The notes under the pieces were generated by a model, which was not told where the DNA came from, did no database searches, and worked only from the letters and a program-made list of their open reading frames with translations. 42,257 nt of DNA from JAHEJA01 sp965657215 (GTDB taxonomy: Bacteria > Pseudomonadota > Alphaproteobacteria > Rhodobacterales > Rhodobacteraceae), in assembly GCA_965657215.1 (NCBI GenBank), contig CBFHNR010000022.1:1-42257 (forward strand), written 5' to 3'. Positions 25,224 through 34,265 of this stretch are shown in pieces. A program made the position numbers and the translations under genes. How positions within the stretch are numbered: the stretch's first letter is position 1; each line of letters opens with the position of its first letter.

Positions 25224-26629
25224 TCTGGGATCACTTTCCCTGGGTTCATGATATTTAATGGATCAAGTGTTTGCTTGATCCCTCTCATCACGTTTAGCGC
25301 AACTGCATCCTTACGGCGGCGCATCGACTTTAGCTTGCTGCGCCCAATACCATGCTCTGCTGAGAAGCTGCCCCCGAGGTCGAGCACAATATCCTCGACC
25401 GTTTCCATAATTGTATCCAGTATCTCTGCGTCATTTACATGGGGCCACACAACATAGTGGACATTCCCATCCCCCAAATGCGCCACTTCCAAAATCTTGG
25501 CCGTTGGACACACGTCAAGAACGGCCGCTTCAGCCCTCTCTAAAAAATGTTCTACCTGATCAATCGGCAGCGCAATGTCGTTGTTGACCAATGGACGGTT
25601 GCGCAAAGAGAGTTCCGCAGCCACCTCGCGTCGCGCCCACATTTCTTGTCGCTGGGCTTCTGTTTGGGCAACGACTGCGTCTGTGATGATCCCATCTTCA
25701 AGAAAGGTTCCCAAGACCGTTTCCAACATACGATCCCAATGACGCTTGCCCTCTTCATTACTATCCGCCATGGATTGGATTGTACTCGACACTTCGACCA
25801 AGATGTTAACGTCATATCGTTCATCGAAGGGAGCGCGCGCTTTGGGAAAGCTCTCAAGATGGGCATCAATGTAGCGACCGGGCATATATTCAAATGCATC
25901 CACACAGCTTCCTGTTTCTTGCTGAAGCGCATTCAACACGCGCAAAGCACCCGAAACAGAGTCACAGGCCAGCATCGCGGTGGCAACGGCCTTAGGCTTG
26001 GGAAAGAGCTTGATAACAGCCGCAGTGATAATGCCAAGTGTGCCTTCGGCCCCGATGAGCAAATGCTTTAGGTTATAGCCTGAGTTATCTTTGTGAAGTT
26101 CAGACATAATGTCCATGACCTCACCCGTCGGCAAAACCACTTCGACACCAAGAACCAAGTCGCGCGTGTTGCCATATCGAAGAACATTGGACCCGCCTGC
26201 GTTGGTGGACAAGACGCCACCAATCATCGCAGAGCCACGCGCCCCAAACATCAGGGGAAAGATCAGATCATGAGCATCCGCTGCATCATGCATCGCTGAC
26301 AAAATCACGCCTGCTTCGACTATGGCGACCCGTGCGTCGGATCGCACTTCACGAATGGCATTCATACGGTCCAATGACAGGATCAGCGCGCCATTAGCCT
26401 GACCCCCACCAACAAGCCCCGTGTTCCCACTCAGCGGAACAATGGAAACCCGTTCTGTATTCGCCAGTTTAACCAAGTCTGACACCTCTTGTGTCGTTGC
26501 AGGGCGCACGACAGCAAGGGGCTTTGAGGGGTACTGGCCGAACCAATCCTCGGCATATTTCCCGATAGCGTCGCCAGTCAGAACATAGGCCTCACCGACA
26601 ATGGCTGACAGCTGGTCAATTAACGTCAT
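25220..26629 (-). CDS. FAD-binding oxidoreductase, GlcD / D-2-hydroxyacid dehydrogenase type
   Basis: The 469-residue flavoprotein has a PCMH-type FAD-binding domain with VVRPATTQEVSDLVKLAN, PLSGNTGLVGGGQA and GARGSAMIGGVLSTNAGG. Its C-terminal FAD-linked oxidase domain has EVAHLGDGNVHYVVW and the ending FSAEHGIGRSKL. Those His residues match metal and substrate positions in D-2-hydroxyglutarate and D-lactate dehydrogenases. It therefore likely oxidises a D-2-hydroxyacid, passing electrons to a quinone or ETF. D-lactate (from gloB) and D-2-hydroxyglutarate are both possible; sequence alone does not decide. It is 36 bases downstream of hemF on the same strand and convergent with hemC. Confidence 0.88.
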   Translation of the reverse strand: MTLIDQLSAIVGEAYVLTGDAIGKYAEDWFGQYPSKPLAVVRPATTQEVSDLVKLANTERVSIVPLSGNTGLVGGGQANGALILSLDRMNAIREVRSDARVAIVEAGVILSAMHDAADAHDLIFPLMFGARGSAMIGGVLSTNAGGSNVLRYGNTRDLVLGVEVVLPTGEVMDIMSELHKDNSGYNLKHLLIGAEGTLGIITAAVIKLFPKPKAVATAMLACDSVSGALRVLNALQQETGSCVDAFEYMPGRYIDAHLESFPKARAPFDERYDVNILVEVSSTIQSMADSNEEGKRHWDRMLETVLGTFLEDGIITDAVVAQTEAQRQEMWARREVAAELSLRNRPLVNNDIALPIDQVEHFLERAEAAVLDVCPTAKILEVAHLGDGNVHYVVWPHVNDAEILDTIMETVEDIVLDLGGSFSAEHGIGRSKLKSMRRRKDAVALNVMRGIKQTLDPLNIMNPGKVIPD

Positions 26630-26665
26630 CTTGGTCCCCCGTTTTGCTGAGGGATGCTAGCGCAG

Positions 26666-27559
26666 TTAGTGCCACTTTGCCATAGGCGGGAGGCTCATTA
26701 AGACCGCATTCGCATCATGACCAGTGGTCAGACCAAATTTGGTCCCACGGTCATACACGAGATTATACTCAGCGTATAATCCACGATGCTGAAGCTGGAT
26801 GTCTTTGTCTTCTTCTGTAGAGACAGTGTGCAAACGCCGTGCCACAAGCGGCACGTAAGCTGGTAAAAAGGCCCGCCCGATGTCTTGCGTGAGGGCAAAA
26901 TCCGCGCCCCAATCCCCTGTGCAGCGATCATCCATAAAGATACCACCAACGCCACGCGCACGATTGCGGTGCGGGACATAGAAATACTCATCGGCCCATT
27001 CTTTTAGTTTGGGATAAAGAGAAGGATCATGCGGGTCCAAATGGTCTTTTTGCGTTTGATGGAAATGGGCTGTGTCCTCGGCATACTCGATGCAAGGGTT
27101 CAAATCGGACCCACCGCCAAACCACCATGCATGCGGTGTCCAAAACATACGTGTATTCATATGAACCGCTGGACAATGTGGATTTTGCATGTGCGCAACT
27201 AGGCTAATGCCTGACGCCCAAAACCTTGGATCTTCTTTCATGCCAGGGATGCCTGTGCGCGCGGCCATCGCATTTTGCGCCTGCTCGCCCAATTCACCGA
27301 AAACCGTGGAAATATTTACGCCAACCTTTTCGAACACACGACCACCGCGCATGACGCTCATCAACCCACCGCCGGCATCGCTTCCGTCATCCGAGGTCCG
27401 TTTGGTTTCAGTGACTTCGAAAGAGCCTGCTCCTATTTCGGAAAACGGTCCCGTTGTGTGATCTGCTTCGAGCTTTTCAAATGCGGCTACGATGTCGTTG
27501 CGAAGCGTGCGAAACCATTGGCTCGCCTGATCTTTTTGCGCCGTCATGAGATCGGTCAT
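26666..27559 (-). CDS. hemF: Oxygen-dependent coproporphyrinogen III oxidase
   Basis: HemF converts coproporphyrinogen III to protoporphyrinogen IX using O2, following hemE in the pathway. The 297-residue protein shows GGRVFEKVGVNISTVFGE, the active-site block PAVHMNTRMFWTPHAWWFGGGSDLNP, HFHQTQKD, and the C-terminal HRGLYAEYNLVYDRGTKFGL. Length matches the family. The aerobic enzyme suggests growth with oxygen; an anaerobic hemN may exist elsewhere. I saw no FNR-type box in the short upstream spacer. Confidence 0.96.
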   Translation of the reverse strand: MTDLMTAQKDQASQWFRTLRNDIVAAFEKLEADHTTGPFSEIGAGSFEVTETKRTSDDGSDAGGGLMSVMRGGRVFEKVGVNISTVFGELGEQAQNAMAARTGIPGMKEDPRFWASGISLVAHMQNPHCPAVHMNTRMFWTPHAWWFGGGSDLNPCIEYAEDTAHFHQTQKDHLDPHDPSLYPKLKEWADEYFYVPHRNRARGVGGIFMDDRCTGDWGADFALTQDIGRAFLPAYVPLVARRLHTVSTEEDKDIQLQHRGLYAEYNLVYDRGTKFGLTTGHDANAVLMSLPPMAKWH

Positions 27560-27646
27560 AGTGTGCGTCCTTTTTTCTCTAGTTGTGCATTAGGTTTTAA
27601 CCAAGATGCAAGCAATTCGAGAATAAACGCGCCAATAGGTCTCGGA

Positions 27647-28447
27647 TTAGTGAGCAGACACGCAAACCGGATCCAGCAAAGTGCGGCCACCATCAACGGT
27701 CATCACCTGTCCTGTGACAAAGCTAGACGCATCAGATGACAGATATTGCACCATTTCGACCAATTCGTTGGGCGATGCGATACGACCCAGGGGTGTTTGT
27801 TCCTCGATAGCCGTGCGGCAGGCTGTATCATCCTTGAGCGTCGATTGTAGGCTTGCTGACATGACAGAGCCAAAAGAGACCGCGTTCACGCGAATTCGGT
27901 TTGGCGCCAAAGCCACCGCCATTGAGCGCGTCATTTGATCAAGGGCGGCTGTAGACACAGAATACGCCAAGAGGTCAGGCCGTGTGCGCCGTGCCGCAAT
28001 AGAGGACAAATTCACAATCGACCCTGCACTTACATCGTCATTCTCTTGAGACTGTTTAATCATTCGCTTTGCGACGATCTGAGTTAGCCGAAGGTTGGTC
28101 AACAAATTTTGCTGTAGCAGGGTTTCCATCGACATGTCATCCGCATCCAAGGGATCAGAAGTCAGAATTTGTCGCGATGCGTTTATCAAGACATCAACAC
28201 GATCAAAGGCATCAATTGTTGCCGACAATAGATTGGCAATCGTCAATTTTTCGCGCAAATCACCAGCGAAAAACTGAATTTGGCCGTCTTGATGTTCCTC
28301 ACCTAACTCTTTGGTCAAGCTCGCTTCGTCCATATCCGCAAACATCACATTTGCACCTTGATCGACAAAGTGGCGCGCCACAGCGAGCCCAATGCCATTC
28401 GCAGCACCGGTGACGATCACATTTTTACCATCAATAGAAAAAGACAT
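27647..28447 (-). CDS. SDR family protein with altered catalytic residues
   Basis: The 266-residue protein has a good Rossmann nucleotide-binding motif TGAANGIG (13-20) and the C-terminal SDR region VTGQVMTVDGG. The usual NNAG is NASR (89-92), and the YxxxK motif reads YSVST, so Tyr162 is kept but Lys166 is replaced by Thr. Ser148/149 (NLSSIA) and Asn114 are retained. Without the lysine, normal hydride-transfer catalysis is doubtful; it may act as a binding protein or use a different mechanism. The reading frame is intact and well conserved in style, so it is not an obvious pseudogene. Located between the RsmC-like gene and hemF. Confidence 0.82.
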   Translation of the reverse strand: MSFSIDGKNVIVTGAANGIGLAVARHFVDQGANVMFADMDEASLTKELGEEHQDGQIQFFAGDLREKLTIANLLSATIDAFDRVDVLINASRQILTSDPLDADDMSMETLLQQNLLTNLRLTQIVAKRMIKQSQENDDVSAGSIVNLSSIAARRTRPDLLAYSVSTAALDQMTRSMAVALAPNRIRVNAVSFGSVMSASLQSTLKDDTACRTAIEEQTPLGRIASPNELVEMVQYLSSDASSFVTGQVMTVDGGRTLLDPVCVSAH

Positions 28448-28464
28448 ATTTTATCCTGTGCGTA

Positions 28465-29466
28465 TTAGCTACGGCGCGTTCGCTCGACCTTGCGAGGACG
28501 GCTTGCGTGAAAAACTTTGAAACGGCCATTTTTAGCGACTTCTTCAACGCGCGCAAACCGTGCGTTCAATTCTTCTTCATAGGGAAGCTGACGATTTGCG
28601 ACCATGATAAGCTGACCATGTGACGCCAAATTCCGAGCCGCTGATCGAATAAAGGCCAAGCCCAAAGACGGATCCGCCGCACGCCCAATATGAAACGGTG
28701 GGTTCATCACAATGGCATCTAGTGGTTCTTTGCACTTCCAATCCATTGCATCCGCCCAATGAAACGACGCACGATCGTCTGCACAATTTTCCTGAGCACA
28801 CTCAAGTGCAGTCTTTTGCGATTCAACAAGGTGAAGTGATTTCACATCAAACCGTTCAAGAATTTGCGAGGATAGATAGCCCCACCCCGCCCCAAGGTCG
28901 GCCACGCGCGCGCCCAGTTTGACGGGCATATGCTCCAATAGAAAGGCAGAGCCCGCATCAATGCCATCCGCAGAAAAGACCCCGATTTTGGTCTTTAGTC
29001 CTGTTTCGGTGACGATATAGTCGTCTTGGATCCAGTCCGAAAAATCGCCCCCCGTGACCAAGGCAATTTTTCCATGCGCTTTGGACAGCGTAAAATCCAG
29101 AGCGGTCTCGGCCTTGACCGCTTTCAGCAGAGGTTCAATACCATCGGTCTTATTGCCATCAAGGATGATGCGACCCTTTGGACCAACAGCCCGAGACGCG
29201 ATCCCAACGAAATGGCGCGCCAGTGGTTTGGATCGGGGGCAACACACGATCGCGGTGTCGAATTCACCTAAAATTTCCGCACTCGCGGTTAACCCGCGCT
29301 CAAGAGCGTCACGTACAACGAGAAAACTATCAGAATAAATTTCCGCGTTCATCGATGTCAGTTGCGGGTACTCATTGAGGTCAACAGGGCCAACAACCAA
29401 TACGCGGTCCTGAGACATATCTAAGTCCACATGCGCAACGGCATAGTCAAAACGGTCTGCAAACAT
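28465..29466 (-). CDS. Class I SAM methyltransferase, RsmC/RlmG-like
   Basis: The 333-residue protein has the two-domain form of RsmC (16S rRNA guanine-N2 methyltransferase). A degenerate N-terminal methyltransferase-like half is followed by an active C-terminal half with motif I VADLGAGWGYLSSQIL, the acidic LHLVESQKTALE, and the amino-methylating motif IVMNPPFHIGR. The NPPFH tetrad is diagnostic of the RsmC/RlmG family. The start ATG at 29466 has only a distant GGGA, so a slightly internal start cannot be ruled out. The target nucleotide (likely a 16S rRNA guanine) is inferred from the family. Confidence 0.87.
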   Translation of the reverse strand: MFADRFDYAVAHVDLDMSQDRVLVVGPVDLNEYPQLTSMNAEIYSDSFLVVRDALERGLTASAEILGEFDTAIVCCPRSKPLARHFVGIASRAVGPKGRIILDGNKTDGIEPLLKAVKAETALDFTLSKAHGKIALVTGGDFSDWIQDDYIVTETGLKTKIGVFSADGIDAGSAFLLEHMPVKLGARVADLGAGWGYLSSQILERFDVKSLHLVESQKTALECAQENCADDRASFHWADAMDWKCKEPLDAIVMNPPFHIGRAADPSLGLAFIRSAARNLASHGQLIMVANRQLPYEEELNARFARVEEVAKNGRFKVFHASRPRKVERTRRS

Positions 29467-29508
29467 GAGGCTAGCGAATCCCTTGAACGAACCTGTCTAA
29501 GCGACAGC

Positions 29509-29847
29509 TTATTCTTTTTCCATTGTACATTGCAAAGGGTGCTCATGACGACGCGCTGCATCCATCACTTGGGTTACCTTTGTTTCGGCGATCTCATGAC
29601 TGAAAACCCCAACAACTGCCAGCCCTTTTTTGTGAACGGTGATCATGATGTCGTAAGCTTGTGAATGGTTCATCCCAAAGAAACGTTCGAGCACCATCAC
29701 CACAAATTCCATTGGCGTGTAGTCATCGTTCAGCAACATCACCTTATAAAGAGGTGGCCGTTTAGTCCGCTCCCGCGTTTTCAGGGAAACGCCTACGTCG
29801 CCGTCGTCATCCTGAGAGCCGGACATCATATGAAGGTCTTGCAACAT
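29509..29847 (-). CDS. clpS: ATP-dependent Clp protease adaptor ClpS
   Basis: ClpS binds N-degron substrates and delivers them to ClpA. The 112-residue protein has a flexible acidic N-terminal tail (SGSQDDDGDVG) and the ClpS core: YKVMLLNDDYTPMEFVV, where the Asn-Asp-Asp forms part of the N-end residue pocket, then HKKGLAVVGVFSHEIAETK and HPLQCTMEKE. Start could also be ATG 29829 or 29826 (MMSGSQ). The gene is about 19 kb from clpA in this window, so the pair must be co-regulated at a distance if at all. Confidence 0.95.
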   Translation of the reverse strand: MLQDLHMMSGSQDDDGDVGVSLKTRERTKRPPLYKVMLLNDDYTPMEFVVMVLERFFGMNHSQAYDIMITVHKKGLAVVGVFSHEIAETKVTQVMDAARRHEHPLQCTMEKE

Positions 29848-29883
29848 TAAGTATCGATTCCGAACCGTTCAAACTGCTTGCAC

Positions 29884-29912
29884 TCTATATAAGGTAACGC
29901 AGCCATTTGAAA
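29884..29912 (-). promoter_or_regulatory. Candidate sigma-70 promoter of clpS
   Basis: On the minus strand TTTCAA (29912-29907) and TATAGA (29889-29884) are 17 bases apart, about 37 bases before the clpS ATG. Both boxes match the consensus only partly. Confidence 0.35.
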
Positions 29913-29999
29913 AGGGGCGTCACCTGTTCCAATCGCGCCACACCGCACGTCACACGATTTCACAATCATTGAGGAAAACCAACAGAGGAAATCAACTTA

Positions 30000-30025
30000 T
30001 GGGGTGTGGCGCCGCATATACCCCA
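30000..30025. repeat. Inverted repeat TGGGGT-N14-ACCCCA
   Basis: Perfect 6-bp arms (30000-30005 and 30020-30025) flank a GC-rich centre that includes GGCGCC. It could be an operator for the divergent clpS or carboxypeptidase genes or a weak hairpin. There is no T-run after it. Confidence 0.35.
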
Positions 30026-30157
30026 ATATGTTGGAAATCCTACCCAAAAGAGTCAAAAATTCATTAGAAAAGAACACTTTATTCATGATTCGACTTATGC
30101 TACTTTGGAAAAAAATAAAATAAGTCAGCTATAAAAATAGCGGCATTGAGGCAGACA

Positions 30158-31579
30158 ATGAAATGTATCGTGAGAGCACAGCGTTTATCGCTGGGCAAAT
30201 TGGGCGTATTAATAGCATCAGCTTTATGGATGTTTGTCATCCTGCCATTATCGGCCATGGCCGCACCCTACGCGGGGTTCGTCATTGACGCGCGAAGTGG
30301 CAAGGTTTTGCATTCTGAAAATGCAGACACTCGATTGCACCCTGCCTCTTTGACCAAAATGATGACCCTTTACGTAGTCTTTGATGCCGTAGAAAAGGGT
30401 GAAATTTCCCTCGATACCAAGGTCCGCATTTCCCGCAAAGCGGCATCCGAGCCACCCTCAAAACTTGGCCTACGGTCAGGCCAGCGCATTAAACTGCGGT
30501 ATTTGATTCGTGCAGCGGCCGTGAAATCCGCCAATGATGCGGCGACAGCATTGGGCGAAGCAATTGAGGGATCCGAGTCCGCATTCGCGCGCCGCATGAA
30601 CAGAACAGCAAAAGAATTGGGGATGAAGCGGACAACGTTTAAGAACGCTCATGGCCTAACCGAACAGGGCCACCTGTCAACGGCCCGCGATATGACAACA
30701 CTTGGCCGCCATCTGTTTTTCGACTTTCCAGATTATTACAACTTGTTTTCACGTCTCGAAACGCATGCAGGTATCAAACAAGTTCCAAATACCAACAGAC
30801 GCTTTTTATCAAACTACAAAGGCGCTGATGGGATCAAAACAGGATATACGCGCGCCGCTGGATTCAACTTGGTTGCCTCGGCCGAACGTAATGGCGAACG
30901 CATCATTGCCACTGTTTTTGGAGGCCGCTCAACAGCCACTAGAAATGCACAGGTTGCTAAACTGCTCGACCTCGGCTTCCGCAAGGCCCCGCGCCGCGTT
31001 GCAGTTATTCCACCCAAACGCAAAACCATTGCCCCCTCAGGAGCATCCGGAAAAACTGTGCGGTTAAACGGTGCCGTGAGCGCAAGCCTCCGCCCTAAAG
31101 CGCGTCCCTCCACAAACGATCCAGCCCCTGCCCTATTGGCATCCTTGGATCTAAAAGATGAAATTGCATCAGCACTTGCTGAGGCTCAAACAGTGTCAGC
31201 ATCAGCAACGGATATATCGGCGGCAACCAACACCTTGGCTGTGCCAGTCCCCAGACCGCGCCCAACCTTTACTGCCGTTAAACAAAAGCCAGCGAAACCA
31301 GACGAACCAAGAGTCGTCACACGCCTATCTCAGACAGGTCAACGAGACTGGGGCATAAATATCGGTCGCTTCCCAAGCAGATATGCGGCTGAAAAAATGC
31401 TATTAAAAACAGCCTTGGCGGAAATGGCAACCTTGGAGCAGGCACAGCGAAAAATTGATCAAAGCACACGCGGTTTTGATGCGCGCTTTATCGGCCTCAC
31501 CCAGGAAACCGCTGACCTCGCCTGTCGCAAGCTTCAAGCAAGAAGCTTGTCTTGCATCATGGTTGGGCCAAGCAGTTAG
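30158..31579 (+). CDS. Penicillin-binding D-alanyl-D-alanine carboxypeptidase with SPOR-like C-terminus
   Basis: The 473-residue periplasmic enzyme trims the terminal D-Ala from peptidoglycan stem peptides. A signal peptide (residues 1-35, ending LSAMA) is followed by an S11 peptidase domain with all three motifs: SLTK (Ser64, Lys67), SAN (125-127) and KTG (228-230). A proline/alanine-rich linker of about 100 residues then leads to a C-terminal domain (DWGINIGRFPSRYAAEKML to SCIMVGPSS). This resembles a SPOR domain, which would target the enzyme to denuded glycan at the division site. ATG 30158 has GAGG six bases upstream; a TTG at 30146 is less likely. Its stop overlaps the yejF stop by four bases. 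Confidence 0.9.
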   Translation: MKCIVRAQRLSLGKLGVLIASALWMFVILPLSAMAAPYAGFVIDARSGKVLHSENADTRLHPASLTKMMTLYVVFDAVEKGEISLDTKVRISRKAASEPPSKLGLRSGQRIKLRYLIRAAAVKSANDAATALGEAIEGSESAFARRMNRTAKELGMKRTTFKNAHGLTEQGHLSTARDMTTLGRHLFFDFPDYYNLFSRLETHAGIKQVPNTNRRFLSNYKGADGIKTGYTRAAGFNLVASAERNGERIIATVFGGRSTATRNAQVAKLLDLGFRKAPRRVAVIPPKRKTIAPSGASGKTVRLNGAVSASLRPKARPSTNDPAPALLASLDLKDEIASALAEAQTVSASATDISAATNTLAVPVPRPRPTFTAVKQKPAKPDEPRVVTRLSQTGQRDWGINIGRFPSRYAAEKMLLKTALAEMATLEQAQRKIDQSTRGFDARFIGLTQETADLACRKLQARSLSCIMVGPSS

Positions 31580-33162
31580 TGATCCAAAGCAGCTTTTAAC
31601 AAGTCCTTCGTGTATTGCTTTCGAGGGGCTTCGAAAATCTGTTGAGCGGTGCCGCGTTCAACGATATCGCCCTGTTTCATCACCAAAACCTGATGAGACA
31701 TGGCGCGGACAACTTTTAAATCATGGCTGATGAACAAATAGGCCAATCGGTATTTCTTTTGCAAATCACGCAGCAAATCCACGATTTGCATTTGGACAGT
31801 CATATCTAACGCGGATGTCGGCTCGTCCAGCACAACCAGCTTTGGACGCAAAATCATCGCCCGTGCAATTGCAATGCGCTGACGTTGTCCACCGGAAAAT
31901 TCATGCGGATAGCGATGCATGCTTTCGGGATCCAGTCCGACTTCGACCATGACCTCGCGCACCAAATCTTGGGCGTTCTGCCCAGAGGGAGCCCCATGCA
32001 CCCCAAGCCCTTCGGCAATGATTTGTTCACAGGTCATACGCGGCGACAGGGACCCATAGGGGTCTTGGAAAACGATTTGCATGTCTGCCCGTGTCGCGCG
32101 CAATTGTTTGGTATTGAGCGCCCTTAAATCTTGTCCCAAGAACGAGATCGTACCCTCGCAGGCTAACAATCGTGTCAGGGCATAGGCAAGTGTAGACTTG
32201 CCTGAGCCGCTTTCTCCGACAACGCCAATTGTCTCGCCTTCGCGGATCGTTAATGAGGCTTGGTTAACCGCTTTGACATGCCCTACTGTTCTCTTCAACA
32301 GCCCGCGCTGAATGGGAAACCAGACTTTTAAATCCTGCGTTTCAACAACAATGGGGGACGTCGTTTGAATTGGTTCAGGACCGCCAACGGAATGAGCAGA
32401 CAGCAAGGTCTTTGTATACGCATGCTTTGGCGCATCAAAGACATCTTGGGTCTTGCCTGTTTCGACAATATGCCCATCTTTCATCACACACACACGATCC
32501 GCGATCCGCTTTACGATCCCTAGATCATGCGTGATAAACAACATCGACATGCCTTCTGAGGCCTTTAGATCGTCTAACAACTCAAGTATCTGCGCCTGAA
32601 TTGTAACATCAAGCGCCGTCGTCGGTTCATCCGCGATCAACAATTTAGGACCATTCGCCAAAGCCATCGCGATCATGACACGCTGACGTTGCCCACCAGA
32701 TAGCTGATGCGGATAGGCCCCCAATCGCGTTTCAGGGTCGCGTATACCGACACGATTGAGCAGGTACAAAATTCGTTCCCGAACAGCTTTGCCCGTTAAC
32801 CCTTGATGCAGTTCAATCGACTCACTCAGCTGTTTTTCAATCGTGTGAAGCGGGTTCAAGGATGTCATTGGCTCTTGGAAAATAAAGCTAATGTCATTGC
32901 CACGCACTTGATGGAGCAATGCATTGCTTGCTCCGACCATTTCTTGGCCGTCATAAGTTATCGACCCTGTAACGCCCGCATTGTTGCCCAGCAAATTTAC
33001 AGTACTCAATGCGGTCACCGACTTGCCAGACCCGCTTTCCCCAACCAAGGCAACGACCTCTCCCGCCGCGACATCAAAAGACACGCCATGCACGACTTCT
33101 TTTGAGGCTCCATCCTGGGCAAAGGAAATTCGCAGATCTTTGATCGATAGCAACGGGCTCAT
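31576..33162 (-). CDS. yejF: Peptide/microcin C ABC transporter ATPase, YejF-type (two ATPase domains)
   Basis: The 528-residue protein fuses two OppD/OppF-like ATPase domains. Domain 1 has Walker A GESGSGKS (41-48), signature LSGGQRQRV and Walker B LLIADEPTTALD. Domain 2 has GVVGESGSGKSTLAY, FSGGQRQRI and LVVLDEPTSALD. Each is followed by the oligopeptide-type tail (HAYTKTLLSA and KQYTKDLLKA). It powers the YejB/YejE importer and is the last gene of yejABEF. YejABEF takes up oligopeptides and microcin C in E. coli. The start overlaps the yejE stop (ATGA). Confidence 0.93.
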   Translation of the reverse strand: MSPLLSIKDLRISFAQDGASKEVVHGVSFDVAAGEVVALVGESGSGKSVTALSTVNLLGNNAGVTGSITYDGQEMVGASNALLHQVRGNDISFIFQEPMTSLNPLHTIEKQLSESIELHQGLTGKAVRERILYLLNRVGIRDPETRLGAYPHQLSGGQRQRVMIAMALANGPKLLIADEPTTALDVTIQAQILELLDDLKASEGMSMLFITHDLGIVKRIADRVCVMKDGHIVETGKTQDVFDAPKHAYTKTLLSAHSVGGPEPIQTTSPIVVETQDLKVWFPIQRGLLKRTVGHVKAVNQASLTIREGETIGVVGESGSGKSTLAYALTRLLACEGTISFLGQDLRALNTKQLRATRADMQIVFQDPYGSLSPRMTCEQIIAEGLGVHGAPSGQNAQDLVREVMVEVGLDPESMHRYPHEFSGGQRQRIAIARAMILRPKLVVLDEPTSALDMTVQMQIVDLLRDLQKKYRLAYLFISHDLKVVRAMSHQVLVMKQGDIVERGTAQQIFEAPRKQYTKDLLKAALDH

Positions 33163-34265
33163 TGAAACGTCTTTCTAGGATCGAAGGCATCGCGAACACC
33201 TTCAAAAATGAACACCAAGAGCGCGAGCATAATTGCAAAGGTGAAAAAGGCAGTGAACCCAAGCCAGGGCGCTTGAAGGTTTTGTTTCGCCTGTAACGTC
33301 AGCTCACCCAAGGATGGCGCGGATGAGGGCAAGCCAAACCCCAAGAAATCCAAACTTGCCAAGGCGCCAATCGTTCCTGTTACGATAAAGGGCAACATGG
33401 TTAATGTCGCGACCATCGCATTGGGTAACATATGGCGGAACATAATGACACGATTGCTCACCCCTAATGCACGCGCGGCGCGGACATATTCCAAATTTCG
33501 CGCCCTTAGGAATTCAGCGCGCACAACTCCGACAAGCCCAACCCAACCGAACAAGATCGACAAAAAGACCAAGAGCCAAAAGCTTCGCCCCAAGATAGCG
33601 AACATAATTATGATCACATAAAGCGACGGAACAGCGCCCCAAATTTCAATGAATCGTTGAAACAAGAGGTCTGTTCGCCCTCCAAAAAACCCTTGGATGG
33701 CCCCCGCGGCGATCCCAATCAAACTGGAACAGGCCGTCACAATAAAGGCAAAGAAGATAGACAATCGAAACCCATAAATAACGCGTGCCAACACATCGCG
33801 TTTGGTATCATCCGTCCCTAACCAATTTTGTGAATTTGGCGGTAAAGGAGCGGCCCCTGGGCGATCAACGGGCGTGTCATAGGAATAGCGAATGATCGGC
33901 CACATTGCCCAGCCTTGTTCAAAGTCAGGCGCGCTAAATGTGTTATCTTGGACCGCTTGAATAATCCCTTCGGGATCATCAAAACAATCCTCTATCCCAC
34001 CTGTCACAATTAGGCATTCGACCTCAACATCATGATAGACAGCCTCGGTTTCAAAATCCCCACCAAAGGCCGTTTCAGGATAGAATTGAACCACTGGGAC
34101 AAAGAATTCGCCACGGTATTTGACAAGGATGGGTTTGTCGTTCGCCACAAGTTCCGCAAATAGCGTAATACCGAACAAGATAGAAAAGATGATGAGAGAC
34201 CAATAGGCACGCCCATTCGCTCGAAAATTTCGCCACCGACGTTGATTTAAAGGAGACAGCGTCAT
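33159..34265 (-). CDS. yejE: Peptide ABC transporter permease, YejE-type
   Basis: The 368-residue inner-membrane permease has an N-terminal membrane helix. A periplasmic region of roughly 110 residues follows, longer than in DppC/OppC and typical of YejE. A five-helix core carries the EAA loop (EFLRARNLEYVRAARALG, MFRHMLPN) that contacts the ATPase. NWLGTDDTKRDVLARVIYG is the family motif before the core. The ATG at 34265 shares its A with the end of the yejB stop, so translation is coupled. Confidence 0.93.
   Translation of the reverse strand: MTLSPLNQRRWRNFRANGRAYWSLIIFSILFGITLFAELVANDKPILVKYRGEFFVPVVQFYPETAFGGDFETEAVYHDVEVECLIVTGGIEDCFDDPEGIIQAVQDNTFSAPDFEQGWAMWPIIRYSYDTPVDRPGAAPLPPNSQNWLGTDDTKRDVLARVIYGFRLSIFFAFIVTACSSLIGIAAGAIQGFFGGRTDLLFQRFIEIWGAVPSLYVIIIMFAILGRSFWLLVFLSILFGWVGLVGVVRAEFLRARNLEYVRAARALGVSNRVIMFRHMLPNAMVATLTMLPFIVTGTIGALASLDFLGFGLPSSAPSLGELTLQAKQNLQAPWLGFTAFFTFAIMLALLVFIFEGVRDAFDPRKTFQ

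Larger units (their letters stand above)
29848..30157. other. Divergent spacer between clpS and the carboxypeptidase gene
   Basis: These 310 bases hold no convincing gene. A clpS promoter candidate lies at 29884-29912 and an inverted repeat at 30000-30025. The part next to the carboxypeptidase is AT-rich and should hold its promoter, but no clear -35/-10 pair stands out. A 22-codon frame from ATG 29999 has a weak Shine-Dalgarno sequence and no recognisable content. Confidence 0.5.

Noticed and set aside
25547..26071. 174-codon open frame on the plus strand within the flavoprotein gene
   Set aside because: Antisense to a clear FAD-binding oxidoreductase; no domain or start signal.
29999..30067. 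22-codon frame preceded by AGAGGA
   Set aside because: Too short, no recognisable content, no coupling to a neighbour, and located in a divergent promoter region.
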